DNA from: SKW197 sp049970095
Lineage (GTDB): Archaea > Thermoplasmatota > Thermoplasmata > Lutacidiplasmatales > SKW197
DNA length: 64,000 nucleotides
Assembly: GCA_049970095.1 (NCBI GenBank)
Contig: JBMFNP010000002.1
Location: forward strand, 14,196 to 78,195
Reading direction: 5' to 3'
Shown here: positions 43,211 to 52,488 of the stretch, piece after piece
How the letters are laid out: every line of letters starts with the position of its first letter
Numbering within the stretch: the first letter of the stretch is position 1
Made by a program: the position numbers and the translations under genes
The notes under the pieces: generated by a model
Databases searched by the model: none
The model's input: the letters and a program-made list of their open reading frames with translations, nothing else
Told to the model about the DNA's origin: nothing

Positions 43211-44689
43211 TCAAAGTATTGGCACAAACTCCACATCGTCCACATATTCTCTTGGAATTCTGCGCACCCAGTATGTGCCAGTTCTTCGCTTTATTCCAGT
43301 TATGAATGTGAGCCCATTTCGTTCACTCAATCGCACATGAGATTTGCAGATTGCAGAAGCCGGAATGTTGAGCTTCCCGTTCAATTTTGTGCACAGAAAC
43401 AAAATGTCCTGCTTTTCCCTTGCATGCTCCACCAGAACCATCAGCACTTCCATCAACTCCTCCCGTCTGTATATGGATTCCTGTGTGTCCAGCCCCACCG
43501 CAAGCAGGAAAGGTTTTTTTGAATTTTTCAGCAATTCGTTATAATTATCTACCCAGATTTGATAGTCTTCCATGCTGTTCTTGGAGGGTAATCTCACAAT
43601 ATGTTTTTCTGAAGAAATCTCATGAGCTTTGAGAAAAATTCGCAGGTGCTCTATATTTTCGCCTGCAAGTTTGATAACTGGTGCAAGATGTTTCAATGTC
43701 ATGGAAACAGGAGGTATGAGCATCACCCCATGCCCCTGATGCAGAAAATTTGAAACTGGAGACAAAATAAACGGGTTCACACTTTCCTCAGGAACTGTGG
43801 GCTCTCCTTCAATAAAAACTATTTCTCCAGGCATTATCTCTTCAAAAAATCCATCTAGGGCATTCATGCCTGTTGAGTAATGTCCTACTGTATGCTTTAC
43901 AGGTGTCCACCGATGCATTTTCTCCTTTCGCTTGCTTTCTCCCAGCACATAGAATCTTCCATCCAGTAATGTAAACAGGTAGTAAGGTTTTTCAATTTTA
44001 ACTCCTCGCATTTTCTTTATGCCCATTTCTCGAATGTAGCCCATGCCAAATCTTTCCATGCTGAGTGAAATTATTCCATCCACCAAATAGTCCACTGGTG
44101 TTGGACCCTCACTTTCCACAATTATAATCAGGCGCACATCTGTTTGCTCCACAAGGTCCTTCTGCAGCACCTCCACAAGTTTCAGATACGGAACTCTGTA
44201 TTTCTCACCCAGTCCATCTATGCTGTCAATCACGACCATGCACCTGTGCGGAAGCATGGACTGAATTCTATCATAGAGATTCTCAATCTCGGGTACCTCA
44301 ACCTCCTGGCTTAATCTGAGAAGATTTGTTCTGTACTCAACTCCCTTTTTTTCCACATTTCCCAGTGTGTTCAGAATTTCTCTTGCTTTCACCACCTTCC
44401 TATCAGGTAAATCCCTCTTTTCTGGCACAATCTCCCTCAAAAAGTCCTTTGTGGTGTCAATTAATCTATCTCTCCACTCTTTTTCCTTCAACCATTTGAA
44501 CTGGGAAAATAGTGCGTCGTCAGAAATTCTGGTTGAGATGTAAAAACTGTGGTCAACATCAATCAGTTCTTCAATTGCCTGCAGTGCCAAAGTGGTTTTT
44601 CCACTGCCTGGAGACCCTTTGATAAGCAAAGACCTGCCAGCACCCTGTCGGAAAAATTCCCATACTTCTTTCGGTAAACTCGCCCGCAT
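43211..44689 (-). CDS. KaiC-like double RecA-fold ATPase, degenerate second domain
   Basis: The 492-residue protein starts at the ATG at 44689 (MRASLPKEVWEFFRQG), aligning with its divergent paralogue. The first RecA domain has Walker A IKGSPGSGKTTLALQ and Walker B RCMVVIDSIDGLGEKY. A second domain begins YSTGMNALDGFFEEIMPGE, the KaiC second-domain opening, but where a P-loop should follow it reads EGEPTVPEES, lacking the lysine. It ends DDVEFVPIL. KaiC/GvpD-type ATPases act in signalling or regulation; the target is unknown. In-frame ATGs upstream at 44722 and 44797 lie in or before the promoter. Confidence 0.82.
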   Translation of the reverse strand: MRASLPKEVWEFFRQGAGRSLLIKGSPGSGKTTLALQAIEELIDVDHSFYISTRISDDALFSQFKWLKEKEWRDRLIDTTKDFLREIVPEKRDLPDRKVVKAREILNTLGNVEKKGVEYRTNLLRLSQEVEVPEIENLYDRIQSMLPHRCMVVIDSIDGLGEKYRVPYLKLVEVLQKDLVEQTDVRLIIIVESEGPTPVDYLVDGIISLSMERFGMGYIREMGIKKMRGVKIEKPYYLFTLLDGRFYVLGESKRKEKMHRWTPVKHTVGHYSTGMNALDGFFEEIMPGEIVFIEGEPTVPEESVNPFILSPVSNFLHQGHGVMLIPPVSMTLKHLAPVIKLAGENIEHLRIFLKAHEISSEKHIVRLPSKNSMEDYQIWVDNYNELLKNSKKPFLLAVGLDTQESIYRREELMEVLMVLVEHAREKQDILFLCTKLNGKLNIPASAICKSHVRLSERNGLTFITGIKRRTGTYWVRRIPREYVDDVEFVPIL

Positions 44690-44720
44690 CTTTTCACATC
44701 CCGTGTACCCTGAGATTTTC

Positions 44721-44733
44721 ATAATATTTAAAC
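44721..44733 (-). promoter_or_regulatory. TATA box of the leftward KaiC-like gene
   Basis: Minus-strand GTTTAAATATTAT, 32-44 bases before the ATG at 44689, leaving a short leader with GGGATGTG. Confidence 0.45.
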
Positions 44734-44807
44734 TCACCTTGTTTTTTAGATGGCTCTTTCCCTGCAATCTCTTCATTGGAACTCCAAAAACAGGCACAGA
44801 AGCGAAA

Positions 44808-44820
44808 GATTATAAATATG
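44808..44820 (+). promoter_or_regulatory. TATA box of the rightward KaiC-like gene
   Basis: GATTATAAATATG, followed by a GGGGTGT ribosome site at 44842-44848 before the ATG at 44853. Confidence 0.5.
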
Positions 44821-44852
44821 ATTGTAATATAGGGATAGTAAGGGGTGTCCAA

Positions 44853-46370
44853 ATGGCTAAACAGATATCTATCCCTGAAGAAATCGTAGAATTCTTCCAG
44901 AAGCCTGGTGGCAGATCTCTGATGGTAAAAGGTGGTGCAGGTACAGGTAAGACCACATTTGCCCTTCAACTGCTTGAGGAACTGGCAGAACCGGATAAAT
45001 CATTCTATCTCTCTACCAGAGTGTCAGATGAGGCTCTCTATAATCAGTTTCCCTGGCTTAAAGAGAAGGAAATGCGAGGACGCATTATTGATTCCTCAAG
45101 AATCTTACTTGAAGCACTATACAAGCCCTCGGAGGAAGAAGAACAGAAAGTACCACCTGAGGAAGAGCAGAGGCTAGAAACTGCAAAAGAATTTTTGAAA
45201 GCAATATCCCAGGAAAGAGGGCCTCCCACAAAGGTGGACAGAACAAGATTAACTGTGTTACTGGAACAGAACAGAATGCCTGAGATAGAAAGAATTTACA
45301 CAAGAATTGAACATGTTCTTCCAGATAAGGCAACGCTCGTGATAGATAGCGTTGAAGGTATTACTCACAAATATGGAATAGAAATGGAAGAATTTGTAAT
45401 GACTATCCAGAAGGATCTTGTAGAAAATTCAAACACCAATGTGGTTTTTGTTTTGGAAAAACCTGAGGCTGGAGGGCTAGAATATCTTGTTGATGGCTTG
45501 ATCACACTCAGCCGCGGGGAAATTGAAAGGAAAAGGGTAAGACATGTGACACTTGAAAAATTGAGGGCAACAGAAATTAAACAGCCATATTATCTGCTCA
45601 CTCTCAGAAATGGAAGATTCACAAGTTTCACACCATATTACCCACCTGTGAGCCAGAAAGAATGGAATATCCAGTATGACAAAGAAAATTACTACAGCAC
45701 AGGGATACCTGATATGGACAGGATTCTGAATGGCGGCTTTAGAAAGGGCTCATACAATGTGTTTGAAATTGCTGACAATGTGGGCAGTGAGGAATACAAC
45801 TCTGTGCTCATTCCTGTGATGCTCAACTTTCTGAAGCAGGAAAGAGGTATTATCGCAGTGCTCCCTGGTGGTGAGCACCCAGAAAGTTTCAAGAAGGAAC
45901 TTACAAGGTACATCTCTGAGGAACTGTTTAACAAGTATGTTAGAATTGCTGACTATTTCTCAGCTACGAGCCCCTATCCGTATGTGATGCCACTGGCAAA
46001 AACCCGCGAAGAAATGATCCGTACATGGCGTGAAAATGAAATGGCAATAAGGGGTAAGGAAAACAAGCCAATAATAGAATACACAGGCTTTGATGCGCTG
46101 GAGTACATCCAGGGTGATGCGCCTGCAATCAAGAGTTTGTTCAGTGGCGTTGCGAGAATAAAGGTTTCCAAGGACATTGGTATTGGGCTGATAAAACCTG
46201 GATTGAAGGTTACACAGGAAATAATTAATATGGCAGACACATATTTCAAGGTTCTGGATATTGACAGAACACCCTGTATTTTCGGAGTAAAACCAAGGAC
46301 CATTATCTATGCGATAGTGGCGGACGAACTTCTGGGTACACCAAACATCAAGTTTGTGCCAATAGTGTAA
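44853..46370 (+). CDS. KaiC-like double RecA-fold ATPase, degenerate second domain (paralogue)
   Basis: The 505-residue protein mirrors its divergent neighbour: MAKQISIPEEIVEFFQKPGG, Walker A VKGGAGTGKTTFALQ (about 26-40), Walker B ATLVIDSVEGITHKY, then a second domain opening YYSTGIPDMDRILNGGFRKG whose P-loop position reads EIADNVGSEE, again without lysine. An insert of about 30 residues with EEEEQKVPPEEEQR distinguishes it from the neighbour. It ends NIKFVPIV. One active and one dead domain per chain suggests a regulated or asymmetric hexamer, possibly a hetero-complex of the two products. Confidence 0.84.
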   Translation: MAKQISIPEEIVEFFQKPGGRSLMVKGGAGTGKTTFALQLLEELAEPDKSFYLSTRVSDEALYNQFPWLKEKEMRGRIIDSSRILLEALYKPSEEEEQKVPPEEEQRLETAKEFLKAISQERGPPTKVDRTRLTVLLEQNRMPEIERIYTRIEHVLPDKATLVIDSVEGITHKYGIEMEEFVMTIQKDLVENSNTNVVFVLEKPEAGGLEYLVDGLITLSRGEIERKRVRHVTLEKLRATEIKQPYYLLTLRNGRFTSFTPYYPPVSQKEWNIQYDKENYYSTGIPDMDRILNGGFRKGSYNVFEIADNVGSEEYNSVLIPVMLNFLKQERGIIAVLPGGEHPESFKKELTRYISEELFNKYVRIADYFSATSPYPYVMPLAKTREEMIRTWRENEMAIRGKENKPIIEYTGFDALEYIQGDAPAIKSLFSGVARIKVSKDIGIGLIKPGLKVTQEIINMADTYFKVLDIDRTPCIFGVKPRTIIYAIVADELLGTPNIKFVPIV

Positions 46371-46381
46371 TCTTGAGGCAC

Positions 46382-47551
46382 TTATATTCGCTGGTAAAGT
46401 AATGCAGAAACTACCACTGAAACGGATGCGATCGCCGTGACTGCAAGTAAGCTCAAGTTGAAGGATGCGGCAATTATTCCAAGTAGATTTAGCATCATAA
46501 GAACGCCAGCAATTCCCCTTCCTGTGTTATAAACAAAAGATGTTCCTGTTGTTCTAACATCTTCTTTGAAAATTTCTGTGAATGCGGGACCGAAACCAGC
46601 AAAAAACCCACATGCAAACTGGAGGGCAAGCAAACATCCCAGCACAGTCATGGGATTTCGCACGATAAACAAAACTAACAAGAGTGCAATCACAAATACG
46701 GCAGTGTAGAACATAAAAATCTGTTTTCTCCCGAATTTATCTGAAAGATAGCCAAAAAGGATGTGTCCAGTGCCATTTGTGATTGAAGAGAGCCCTATGA
46801 AGAGAAACATCTGGTCTGGAGTGAGAATTCCCGAGGAAACAAGTTCTCTGGGAAGCCATGTCCATACAATGTAGAATGCATACATACCCAGAATAGATAC
46901 TCCTAGCGCCTTTGCAAGTGGTTTCAATGCCACACTTCTCAGCGCCTTTCTAAAACTGTAAACTTTGGGAGGGATGTGCGGCACATTATAGTAAACATAC
47001 CCAGCAAGGAAGAGGGCAAACATGCCTACAAGAAAAGAATATCTCCAACCAGCTGTGCTTGCAATGAAGATTGCAGAGATTGCTGCTAGTCCTACACCAA
47101 AACTCCAGCCTGATTGTAAAACTCCAAAGCCGAGCCCCTTGTGCTCTTTGCCAAGAACATCGTTTAGCAGCGATGAACTGATACCCCATTCTCCCCCAAT
47201 TGCAAGGCCTGCGACAAATCTGGCAACCAATAATGAGAGCCAGTCAAACGAGAAAAATATCAGAAGTGCGGAGATTGCATAAACTATGAAATCCAGTGTG
47301 AGGGCTTCCCTTTTTCCAATTTTATCTGCAAAAATCCCAAAAAGCACTCCTCCAACAGCGGTGGTTGCGAGCTGGACACCAAAGATAATAGAGTATGTCG
47401 TAGTTGTGACATTAAGCGCCGGAAGAATATATATGCTGAGGATTGAGAAGAGCACAATATCATATGCATCAAAAATCCACCCAGCAGTTGAGATGAAGAG
47501 CGTACAGTTTACATGTTTTTTAGAAAATGTGCACTGGCTGTTTCTGCTCAT
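46382..47551 (-). CDS. Major facilitator superfamily transporter
   Basis: The 389-residue protein has twelve transmembrane helices. It shows the metabolite:proton symporter pattern: GIFADKIGKREAL between helices 2 and 3, RFVAGLAIGGEWGISSSLL in helix 4, and GYLSDKFGRKQIF in the second half. Substrate is not predictable; sugar-acid or carboxylate transport is common in this subgroup. I start at the ATG at 47551, about 25 bases after a TATA (GGATTTAAATC, 47572-47582); an upstream in-frame ATG would lie before the promoter. Confidence 0.9.
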   Translation of the reverse strand: MSRNSQCTFSKKHVNCTLFISTAGWIFDAYDIVLFSILSIYILPALNVTTTTYSIIFGVQLATTAVGGVLFGIFADKIGKREALTLDFIVYAISALLIFFSFDWLSLLVARFVAGLAIGGEWGISSSLLNDVLGKEHKGLGFGVLQSGWSFGVGLAAISAIFIASTAGWRYSFLVGMFALFLAGYVYYNVPHIPPKVYSFRKALRSVALKPLAKALGVSILGMYAFYIVWTWLPRELVSSGILTPDQMFLFIGLSSITNGTGHILFGYLSDKFGRKQIFMFYTAVFVIALLLVLFIVRNPMTVLGCLLALQFACGFFAGFGPAFTEIFKEDVRTTGTSFVYNTGRGIAGVLMMLNLLGIIAASFNLSLLAVTAIASVSVVVSALLYQRI

Positions 47552-47571
47552 ATTTGCACCAGAATCAAGGG

Positions 47572-47582
47572 GATTTAAATCC
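47572..47582 (-). promoter_or_regulatory. TATA box for the MFS transporter gene
   Basis: Near-palindromic GGATTTAAATC, 21-31 bases before the ATG at 47551. Confidence 0.45.
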
Positions 47583-47597
47583 CTATTGACAAAATAA

Positions 47598-48566
47598 TCA
47601 TTTCTTTCTCTCAAGGAGGCACACATGTCTCACAAGGCTCCGGTGCACATAGATTTTGTGGATTTCCAGAATTTCAAAACCCCTGATTTTCTCATTAGGC
47701 ACAAATGGAAGCACTATCACAAGTTTCTTTCCGTTCTGAAGTAAGTTACTGAACTTTTCAAAAGCCCTTTCATAAAGCGAGGTAATGTTCTCTTTTTTTG
47801 TGGTGGCACTTTTTCCATAAGGAGGGTCTGTGACCACTGCATCCACTTCGCCAGTTTTGAGAGGAATCTCACCCACATCTCCGCAGAACATTTCGTAGTC
47901 CTTTATACTATAAAACTCCAGATTTTTTTTTGCACCCTCAACAAGTTTTTCCTCAATATCATTCCCCACAACCCTTGCACCTAGAAGCCCCGCTTCTATT
48001 AGAATTCCGCCAGTCCCGCAAAATGGGTCAAGCACAACATCGCCTTTTTTCACCCCTGCCAAATTCACCATTGCCCTCGCAATTTTCGGATGAATTGAAA
48101 TAGGCATGAAAAATGGCCTGTTTTTTGGCTCCCTCATAAAAAATTCTCTATTAGGAACTTCCCAGATTTTTTTGCACATCCAAAATTCCTCCTCAACCCT
48201 GAAGACATAAAAGAGTACATCTGGTTTTTTCAGATTTACCTTCCCCTTAATGCAACCTCCAATTTTTCTTTCAAGTTCATGATTGTGCTCAACCCTCACA
48301 CAGAATGTGCTCCCTACACTGATACCAGATGCATAGGAGACAATTTCTTCAAGACTACCTCTTGCAAGCAGCACAAACGCACGCTGCCATAGTGCCAGGC
48401 GTTTCAATGCATCTAAGGGATCTTTTTCCCCATGGATTTCAATACACCATTTTTTTCCAGAGCGCCAGATAACTTCAGAAGGAAGATTTTCTGCACAAAG
48501 CATGTGCAAGAGTTCTGCATCTGGCAATTCCTTGTACCCCATATTCTTTTCAAGCAGAATTTTCAT
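47598..48566 (-). CDS. tRNA (guanine-N2)-methyltransferase, Trm-G10 type
   Basis: The 322-residue enzyme methylates G10 of tRNA on N2. The Rossmann methyltransferase core has the SAM loop VLDPFCGTGGILIEAGLLGARVVGNDI in pieces and the catalytic VTDPPYGKS, with HPKIARAMVNLAG just before. The first 150 residues correspond to the THUMP-containing RNA-binding half. Start at the ATG at 48566, preceded by GAGGATTGAAG; a TTG 6 bases earlier is possible. It overlaps the Mut7-C gene by 17 bases and is the last gene of that operon. Confidence 0.88.
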   Translation of the reverse strand: MKILLEKNMGYKELPDAELLHMLCAENLPSEVIWRSGKKWCIEIHGEKDPLDALKRLALWQRAFVLLARGSLEEIVSYASGISVGSTFCVRVEHNHELERKIGGCIKGKVNLKKPDVLFYVFRVEEEFWMCKKIWEVPNREFFMREPKNRPFFMPISIHPKIARAMVNLAGVKKGDVVLDPFCGTGGILIEAGLLGARVVGNDIEEKLVEGAKKNLEFYSIKDYEMFCGDVGEIPLKTGEVDAVVTDPPYGKSATTKKENITSLYERAFEKFSNLLQNGKKLVIVLPFVPNEKIRGFEILEIHKIYVHRSLVRHVCLLERKK

Positions 48567-48999
48567 CTTCAATCCTCACACGCATGTTTTCTACATGGGA
48601 ACCGTACCAGTAAAGTTTTCTGCATTTTCTGCAGTACCAGAATTCTGAAAACCTGAGTAATACCCTTTCTGGAACCTTTCCCCTAGCAAAACCCGTGTCC
48701 ACCCTCTCAATCACAGAATTGCACTCACTGCACCTTGTGAGCTCTAAAGATACTTTTATTCCTAGTTTTTCCTTCAGTTCTTCAATCTGTCCGCATACAT
48801 CCATATTCTTCAGGAGCACAGCATTGCTGGCATTCTCAGCCAGTTTTTTATCCCTCGTGAGCAGGATTCTTTCCTCACTTTTTGCAATCTGTATAATATC
48901 AACATCGGATTTCCCAGCATCTGGATAAATTACATCGTAACCCAATAATCTAAGCCATCTTGCAAGTCTTCCCAGCATATGGTCTGCAACGAACCTCAT
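48550..48999 (-). CDS. Mut7-C family RNase (PIN-like) with zinc ribbon
   Basis: The 149-residue protein opens MRFVADHMLGRLARWLRLLGYD, the Mut7-C signature, with conserved aspartates in DVDIIQIA and LLTRDKKLA typical of PIN-like nucleases, and a zinc ribbon with Cys pairs CSEC (about 90) and CRKC (about 130). Members of the family are predicted RNases of the PIN superfamily. It overlaps the reductase upstream (ATGA) and Trm-G10 downstream, so RNA-processing genes share the transcript. Confidence 0.9.
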   Translation of the reverse strand: MRFVADHMLGRLARWLRLLGYDVIYPDAGKSDVDIIQIAKSEERILLTRDKKLAENASNAVLLKNMDVCGQIEELKEKLGIKVSLELTRCSECNSVIERVDTGFARGKVPERVLLRFSEFWYCRKCRKLYWYGSHVENMRVRIEDENSA

Positions 49000-49637
49000 T
49001 TTCCACTTTTCTCCAGTTGGTATTTGAGGAGCACACCATTACCTAATTTTTCATATGATATTAAATTAAGGTGCACAATTTCATCAATACTCCAGGCACC
49101 CTTTCCATCAGCCATTGTGGGTGCATTTCTTCCACCAATCACCATGCTCCCCACATATACATTTATCTCATCCACAAGTCTTTTACTTAGGAACTCCCAG
49201 ATCACGGTGCCACCCCCCTCTACCAGCATCCTTCTTATTCCCAATTTTTCAAGTTCTTCAGTGGCTTTCACAATATCCACTCTCCCCCTTCCGCATCTGA
49301 GCATTGTAGCATTTCTAAAGTTTTTTGTGCACTCTTCTGATGTAATTATTATGGTTTTTGCAGCACCATCAAGCACATGTGCATTCTCTGGTGTTCTTCC
49401 ATGCGAGTCAAGCACAATTCTTGCGGGCTGTCTTGGATGTGCTACATATTTTTCTTTCACTGTAAGCTTCGGGTCGTCTGCAAGCACCGTTCCCACACCA
49501 ACGAGCACACCATCCACAGAATTTCGAAGATTGTGAACCCTGATAATGTCTTCCTCGCATGAGATTCTTGTCTGTTTTCGTGTGTTGAGCGCAAGTTTTC
49601 CATCCAGACTCATTGCACAGTTAACTATGATGTACAT
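48996..49637 (-). CDS. 2,5-diamino-6-ribosylamino-pyrimidinone 5'-phosphate reductase
   Basis: The enzyme carries out the NADPH reduction step of archaeal and fungal riboflavin synthesis (also needed for F420). The 213 residues match the RibD C-terminal reductase domain: IIVNCAMSLDGKLAL, GVLVGVGTVLADDPKLTVK, PARIVLDSHGR and RRMLVEGGGTVIWEFL. I use the ATG at 49637; another in-frame ATG at 49667 would overlap the preceding gene. The deaminase half of bacterial RibD is absent, as expected in archaea. Confidence 0.9.
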   Translation of the reverse strand: MYIIVNCAMSLDGKLALNTRKQTRISCEEDIIRVHNLRNSVDGVLVGVGTVLADDPKLTVKEKYVAHPRQPARIVLDSHGRTPENAHVLDGAAKTIIITSEECTKNFRNATMLRCGRGRVDIVKATEELEKLGIRRMLVEGGGTVIWEFLSKRLVDEINVYVGSMVIGGRNAPTMADGKGAWSIDEIVHLNLISYEKLGNGVLLKYQLEKSGK

Positions 49638-49641
49638 ACCC

Positions 49642-49992
49642 TTATAGTGTTCTGTCAAGAATTTCATTCAATTCTTTTTCAAACAGTGCCACAAAACTCT
49701 TTACCATCTCTTCTTTCATCTCTGGTGGCATTGCTGCAAGCCCCAGTTTTGCAGTGCATTTTCCGATTTTAGCAATTGCATACATCTCCCTCATCCTTGC
49801 CTCAATTAGGATTGCAATTGCCTCTCTGAACTCCTTTTTTATCTCGGGGTTTTCATTGAGTTTGTTTTTCAGATAATCCTTGATTTCTTCTTTTATCAGG
49901 TCTTTTGTAGCATCCACGATAAAGTCCTCTGGATTCAGCACTTCCTTAGTAGTGCTGAGCATCTTCCGCACAAAGTCCTCTTTTTCTGCCAT
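49642..49992 (-). CDS. Helical protein of unknown function
   Basis: A 116-residue soluble protein, almost all helix and highly charged (KDLIKEEIKDYLKNKLNENP, EFREAIAILIEARMREMYAI). No family is recognised. It starts with its own promoter (CATTTAATAC-like on the plus strand near 50013-50023) and AAGGAG site, and is the first gene in the operon that continues with the riboflavin reductase, Mut7-C and Trm-G10, 4 bases ahead of the reductase. Confidence 0.7.
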   Translation of the reverse strand: MAEKEDFVRKMLSTTKEVLNPEDFIVDATKDLIKEEIKDYLKNKLNENPEIKKEFREAIAILIEARMREMYAIAKIGKCTAKLGLAAMPPEMKEEMVKSFVALFEKELNEILDRTL

Positions 49993-50081
49993 GTCAAGGA
50001 GATGGGTGGTGTGGTATTAAATGTTTCGGAAGAAGTGTTTACATTCTCCGGGGCATAAAGGGTTGAGAATGTTTCAAATTT

Positions 50082-51245
50082 TTACTTGTGGGTGAGTGAG
50101 CCAAAGATGCTTGCAATTACACCAAGGACAGCAAGCGGAATACATAATACCATCATGGAGAGAATTGCAATGGTTATGGAAATATCTGCAAGATAGCCAC
50201 AGAATGGTGCCAGAGGAATAAGAATTGCTGTGTAAATCACACTTAAATAACTTAGCATCACCCCGCGCTTGTCTGATGGAACCTCAAGGTTGATATAGTA
50301 AATCATGAGAGGCATCATAAGCCCTGTGGTAAAACTAATAATTAACAACCCTGAAACTGCCAGTATCCCTTGTGTAAATAAAAGTATCAGAATGCTAAAG
50401 ATTGGAAGCACAGAAAAAATTGCAATTGTCCTTCTTCTGAGAATTTTTTCAACTTTGAACATTGACACTGACGCAAGAGCACCTACAAAGGTAAACACAA
50501 GGTAGATTATACCCATCTGGTTTACACTAAAGCCCGCACTGTAAAGGAAAGGTTGCTTCAGAATGATCATTACCGCATCAAATGCAGAATAAATTCCTCC
50601 AATCATAAGGAGAAGGTAAAGCAAATGTTTTTTTCGCACAATTTTCAAACTATCCTTTAACTGGCTCAGAAAATCCTCTTTTTTTACTGTTATGTGGGAA
50701 CAGGGGAGCATGAAAGGGAAAAGTGCAGAAAACAGAATTATTAGCCCACTGAGAAGAATTGGAAACTGGAGCGAAAACAAGTTCCCAAGAAAGCCACCCT
50801 CAAACCCAGCAATTCCAACAGCTACATATGAAATTCCCATTCCTATGCCGTACACCCTTGTAAACTCCTGCTCTTTTCCAGAAAGATGCATGTAATCAAA
50901 GAGCCAGGCAGCATCACCCACATTCTTAAGCGCTACCCCTCCAGCCCAGAGCACATACGAGAATACCACAACCCAGAAGGACACGGGAAATGCAAACACA
51001 ATAATTGCCATTCCCACAAAAAGTGAACTCAGTGCCATAATGTAAGTTCTGGGGTATCTGTCCGAGAGCAAACCTGCTGGTATCTGGAAAATGAAAAGAG
51101 CAAGCCAGTAAATTGAGTCAATTAATCCCACCTGAATCATTGTAAAATTATGCTCAAGAAGGAAGAGTACCCAGATTGGAGAGAATAGAAAAGTATAACT
51201 TAGAAAGGTATAAATATAAAAAATTAGAATGTGCTGTTTTATCAT
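50082..51245 (-). CDS. Major facilitator superfamily transporter
   Basis: The 387-residue protein has about twelve transmembrane helices with the loop motif GLLSDRYPRTYIMALSS and a drug-efflux-like arrangement. Motif VALKNVGDAAWLFDYMHLSG follows helix 4. Substrate unknown. The ATG at 51245 lies 10 bases after the apgM stop codon, making it the last gene of the mtnP operon. Confidence 0.88.
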   Translation of the reverse strand: MIKQHILIFYIYTFLSYTFLFSPIWVLFLLEHNFTMIQVGLIDSIYWLALFIFQIPAGLLSDRYPRTYIMALSSLFVGMAIIVFAFPVSFWVVVFSYVLWAGGVALKNVGDAAWLFDYMHLSGKEQEFTRVYGIGMGISYVAVGIAGFEGGFLGNLFSLQFPILLSGLIILFSALFPFMLPCSHITVKKEDFLSQLKDSLKIVRKKHLLYLLLMIGGIYSAFDAVMIILKQPFLYSAGFSVNQMGIIYLVFTFVGALASVSMFKVEKILRRRTIAIFSVLPIFSILILLFTQGILAVSGLLIISFTTGLMMPLMIYYINLEVPSDKRGVMLSYLSVIYTAILIPLAPFCGYLADISITIAILSMMVLCIPLAVLGVIASIFGSLTHK

Positions 51246-51255
51246 TGGCAAATAA

Positions 51256-52488
51256 TCAACTTCCAAATTTCTCAGAGCGTGCAGTTAACTGCAGAAGCAC
51301 ATGGAGAAGGTTCCTGCCGAGAATGTGTCCCATTCCTCCCTTTGCACATGCAATTTCATCAAAACTTCTAACAGCGTCTCTACGAACCCCTGGTCCATAT
51401 ATTGCGAGAGGTACTGCATCACCAGTATGGTCTTTCACGCTGACTGGTGTTGTATGGTCCGCAGTCAATGCCATCACAAACTCCTGCCCTGAATTCCTTA
51501 GAATATAATTCATTGCCTCATCAATTCTTTGGATTACCTTTACCTTTTCCCTTGCGTTTCCATCATGTCCACAGATATCTGGTGCCTTTATGTTGATGAA
51601 CACCAGGTCATAATTGTCAAGTGCTTTTACTGCTGCCTCACTCTTTGCAATCATATCTGTATCCAGACCACCAGTTGCCCCTTTAACTTCCAAGATATCA
51701 AGCCCTGCAACTCTGCAGACGCCTTTTACAAGGGCAATGCCAGTAATGGCAGCCCCCTTTATGTGATGAATTTCTTCTATCTTTGGAATGTGGGGTACAA
51801 TTCCCGCACCTCTAGGGAGCACAATATTTGCAGGGGGCAACCCTTTTGCGATTCTCTCCCTGTTCACCGGGTGGTCCTTCAGAATCCTGTAACTTTCTCT
51901 TACAAACTGATTTACAACTCTTGCAGTAAGTTCCGCATCTGGCTTCAGGGCTTTCACATCCTGCACTTTCTGGTTTTCTGCATGGGGGTCCGCATCTGTA
52001 ATGTAGGGGCTCAGTCCATTCCCGCGGAGCACAAGCACTGCCCTGTGTTCTATGGACTCCTTGAAAAGCACTTTGACATTCTCAATTTCCATGCCATCCA
52101 GCGATTTTGCAATTTCTGCAGTACCCTCCTTTATTCTTCCTGCCCTCCGGTCCTTCACAACCAGATTTTCATCCACCGTTGAAAAATTGCATCTGAAAGC
52201 CACATCTCCACCTTTCACTTCCAGCCCAACACCTGCTGCCTCATACGGACCTCTTCCAGTATAAATCTTATAGGGATCATAACCAAGAATTGCAAGATGG
52301 GAAGTGTCGCTTCCAGCACGAATTCCCACATCTATTGGATACATCATTCCACAGATGCCTTTCCGCGCAATTCTGTTCAAAGCAGGTTTTTTTGCCATCT
52401 GCAAAGGAGTTTTTCCACCAAATTCTTTAACTGGTCTATCTCCAAGCCCGTCGCATATTACAATCAGGATTTTTTCTAAACCAGCCAT
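51256..52488 (-). CDS. apgM: 2,3-bisphosphoglycerate-independent phosphoglycerate mutase (archaeal type)
   Basis: The enzyme interconverts 3- and 2-phosphoglycerate in glycolysis and gluconeogenesis. The 410 residues have the alkaline-phosphatase-fold motifs of the archaeal family: ILIVICDGLGDRPVKEFGG, the serine nucleophile region RAGSDTSHLAILGYDP, FRCNFSTVDENLVVKDRRAGR in parts, and the late metal ligands in IKAPDICGHDGNA and LTADHTTPVSVKDHTGDAVP in parts. It overlaps the upstream DUF92 gene by 13 bases. Confidence 0.94.
   Translation of the reverse strand: MAGLEKILIVICDGLGDRPVKEFGGKTPLQMAKKPALNRIARKGICGMMYPIDVGIRAGSDTSHLAILGYDPYKIYTGRGPYEAAGVGLEVKGGDVAFRCNFSTVDENLVVKDRRAGRIKEGTAEIAKSLDGMEIENVKVLFKESIEHRAVLVLRGNGLSPYITDADPHAENQKVQDVKALKPDAELTARVVNQFVRESYRILKDHPVNRERIAKGLPPANIVLPRGAGIVPHIPKIEEIHHIKGAAITGIALVKGVCRVAGLDILEVKGATGGLDTDMIAKSEAAVKALDNYDLVFINIKAPDICGHDGNAREKVKVIQRIDEAMNYILRNSGQEFVMALTADHTTPVSVKDHTGDAVPLAIYGPGVRRDAVRSFDEIACAKGGMGHILGRNLLHVLLQLTARSEKFGS

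Noticed and set aside
44592..44852. N-terminal extension of the rightward KaiC-like protein reaching back over its neighbour
   Set aside because: The extension crosses the promoter and the start of the divergent gene; the ATG at 44853 with GGGGTGT aligns with the paralogue's start.
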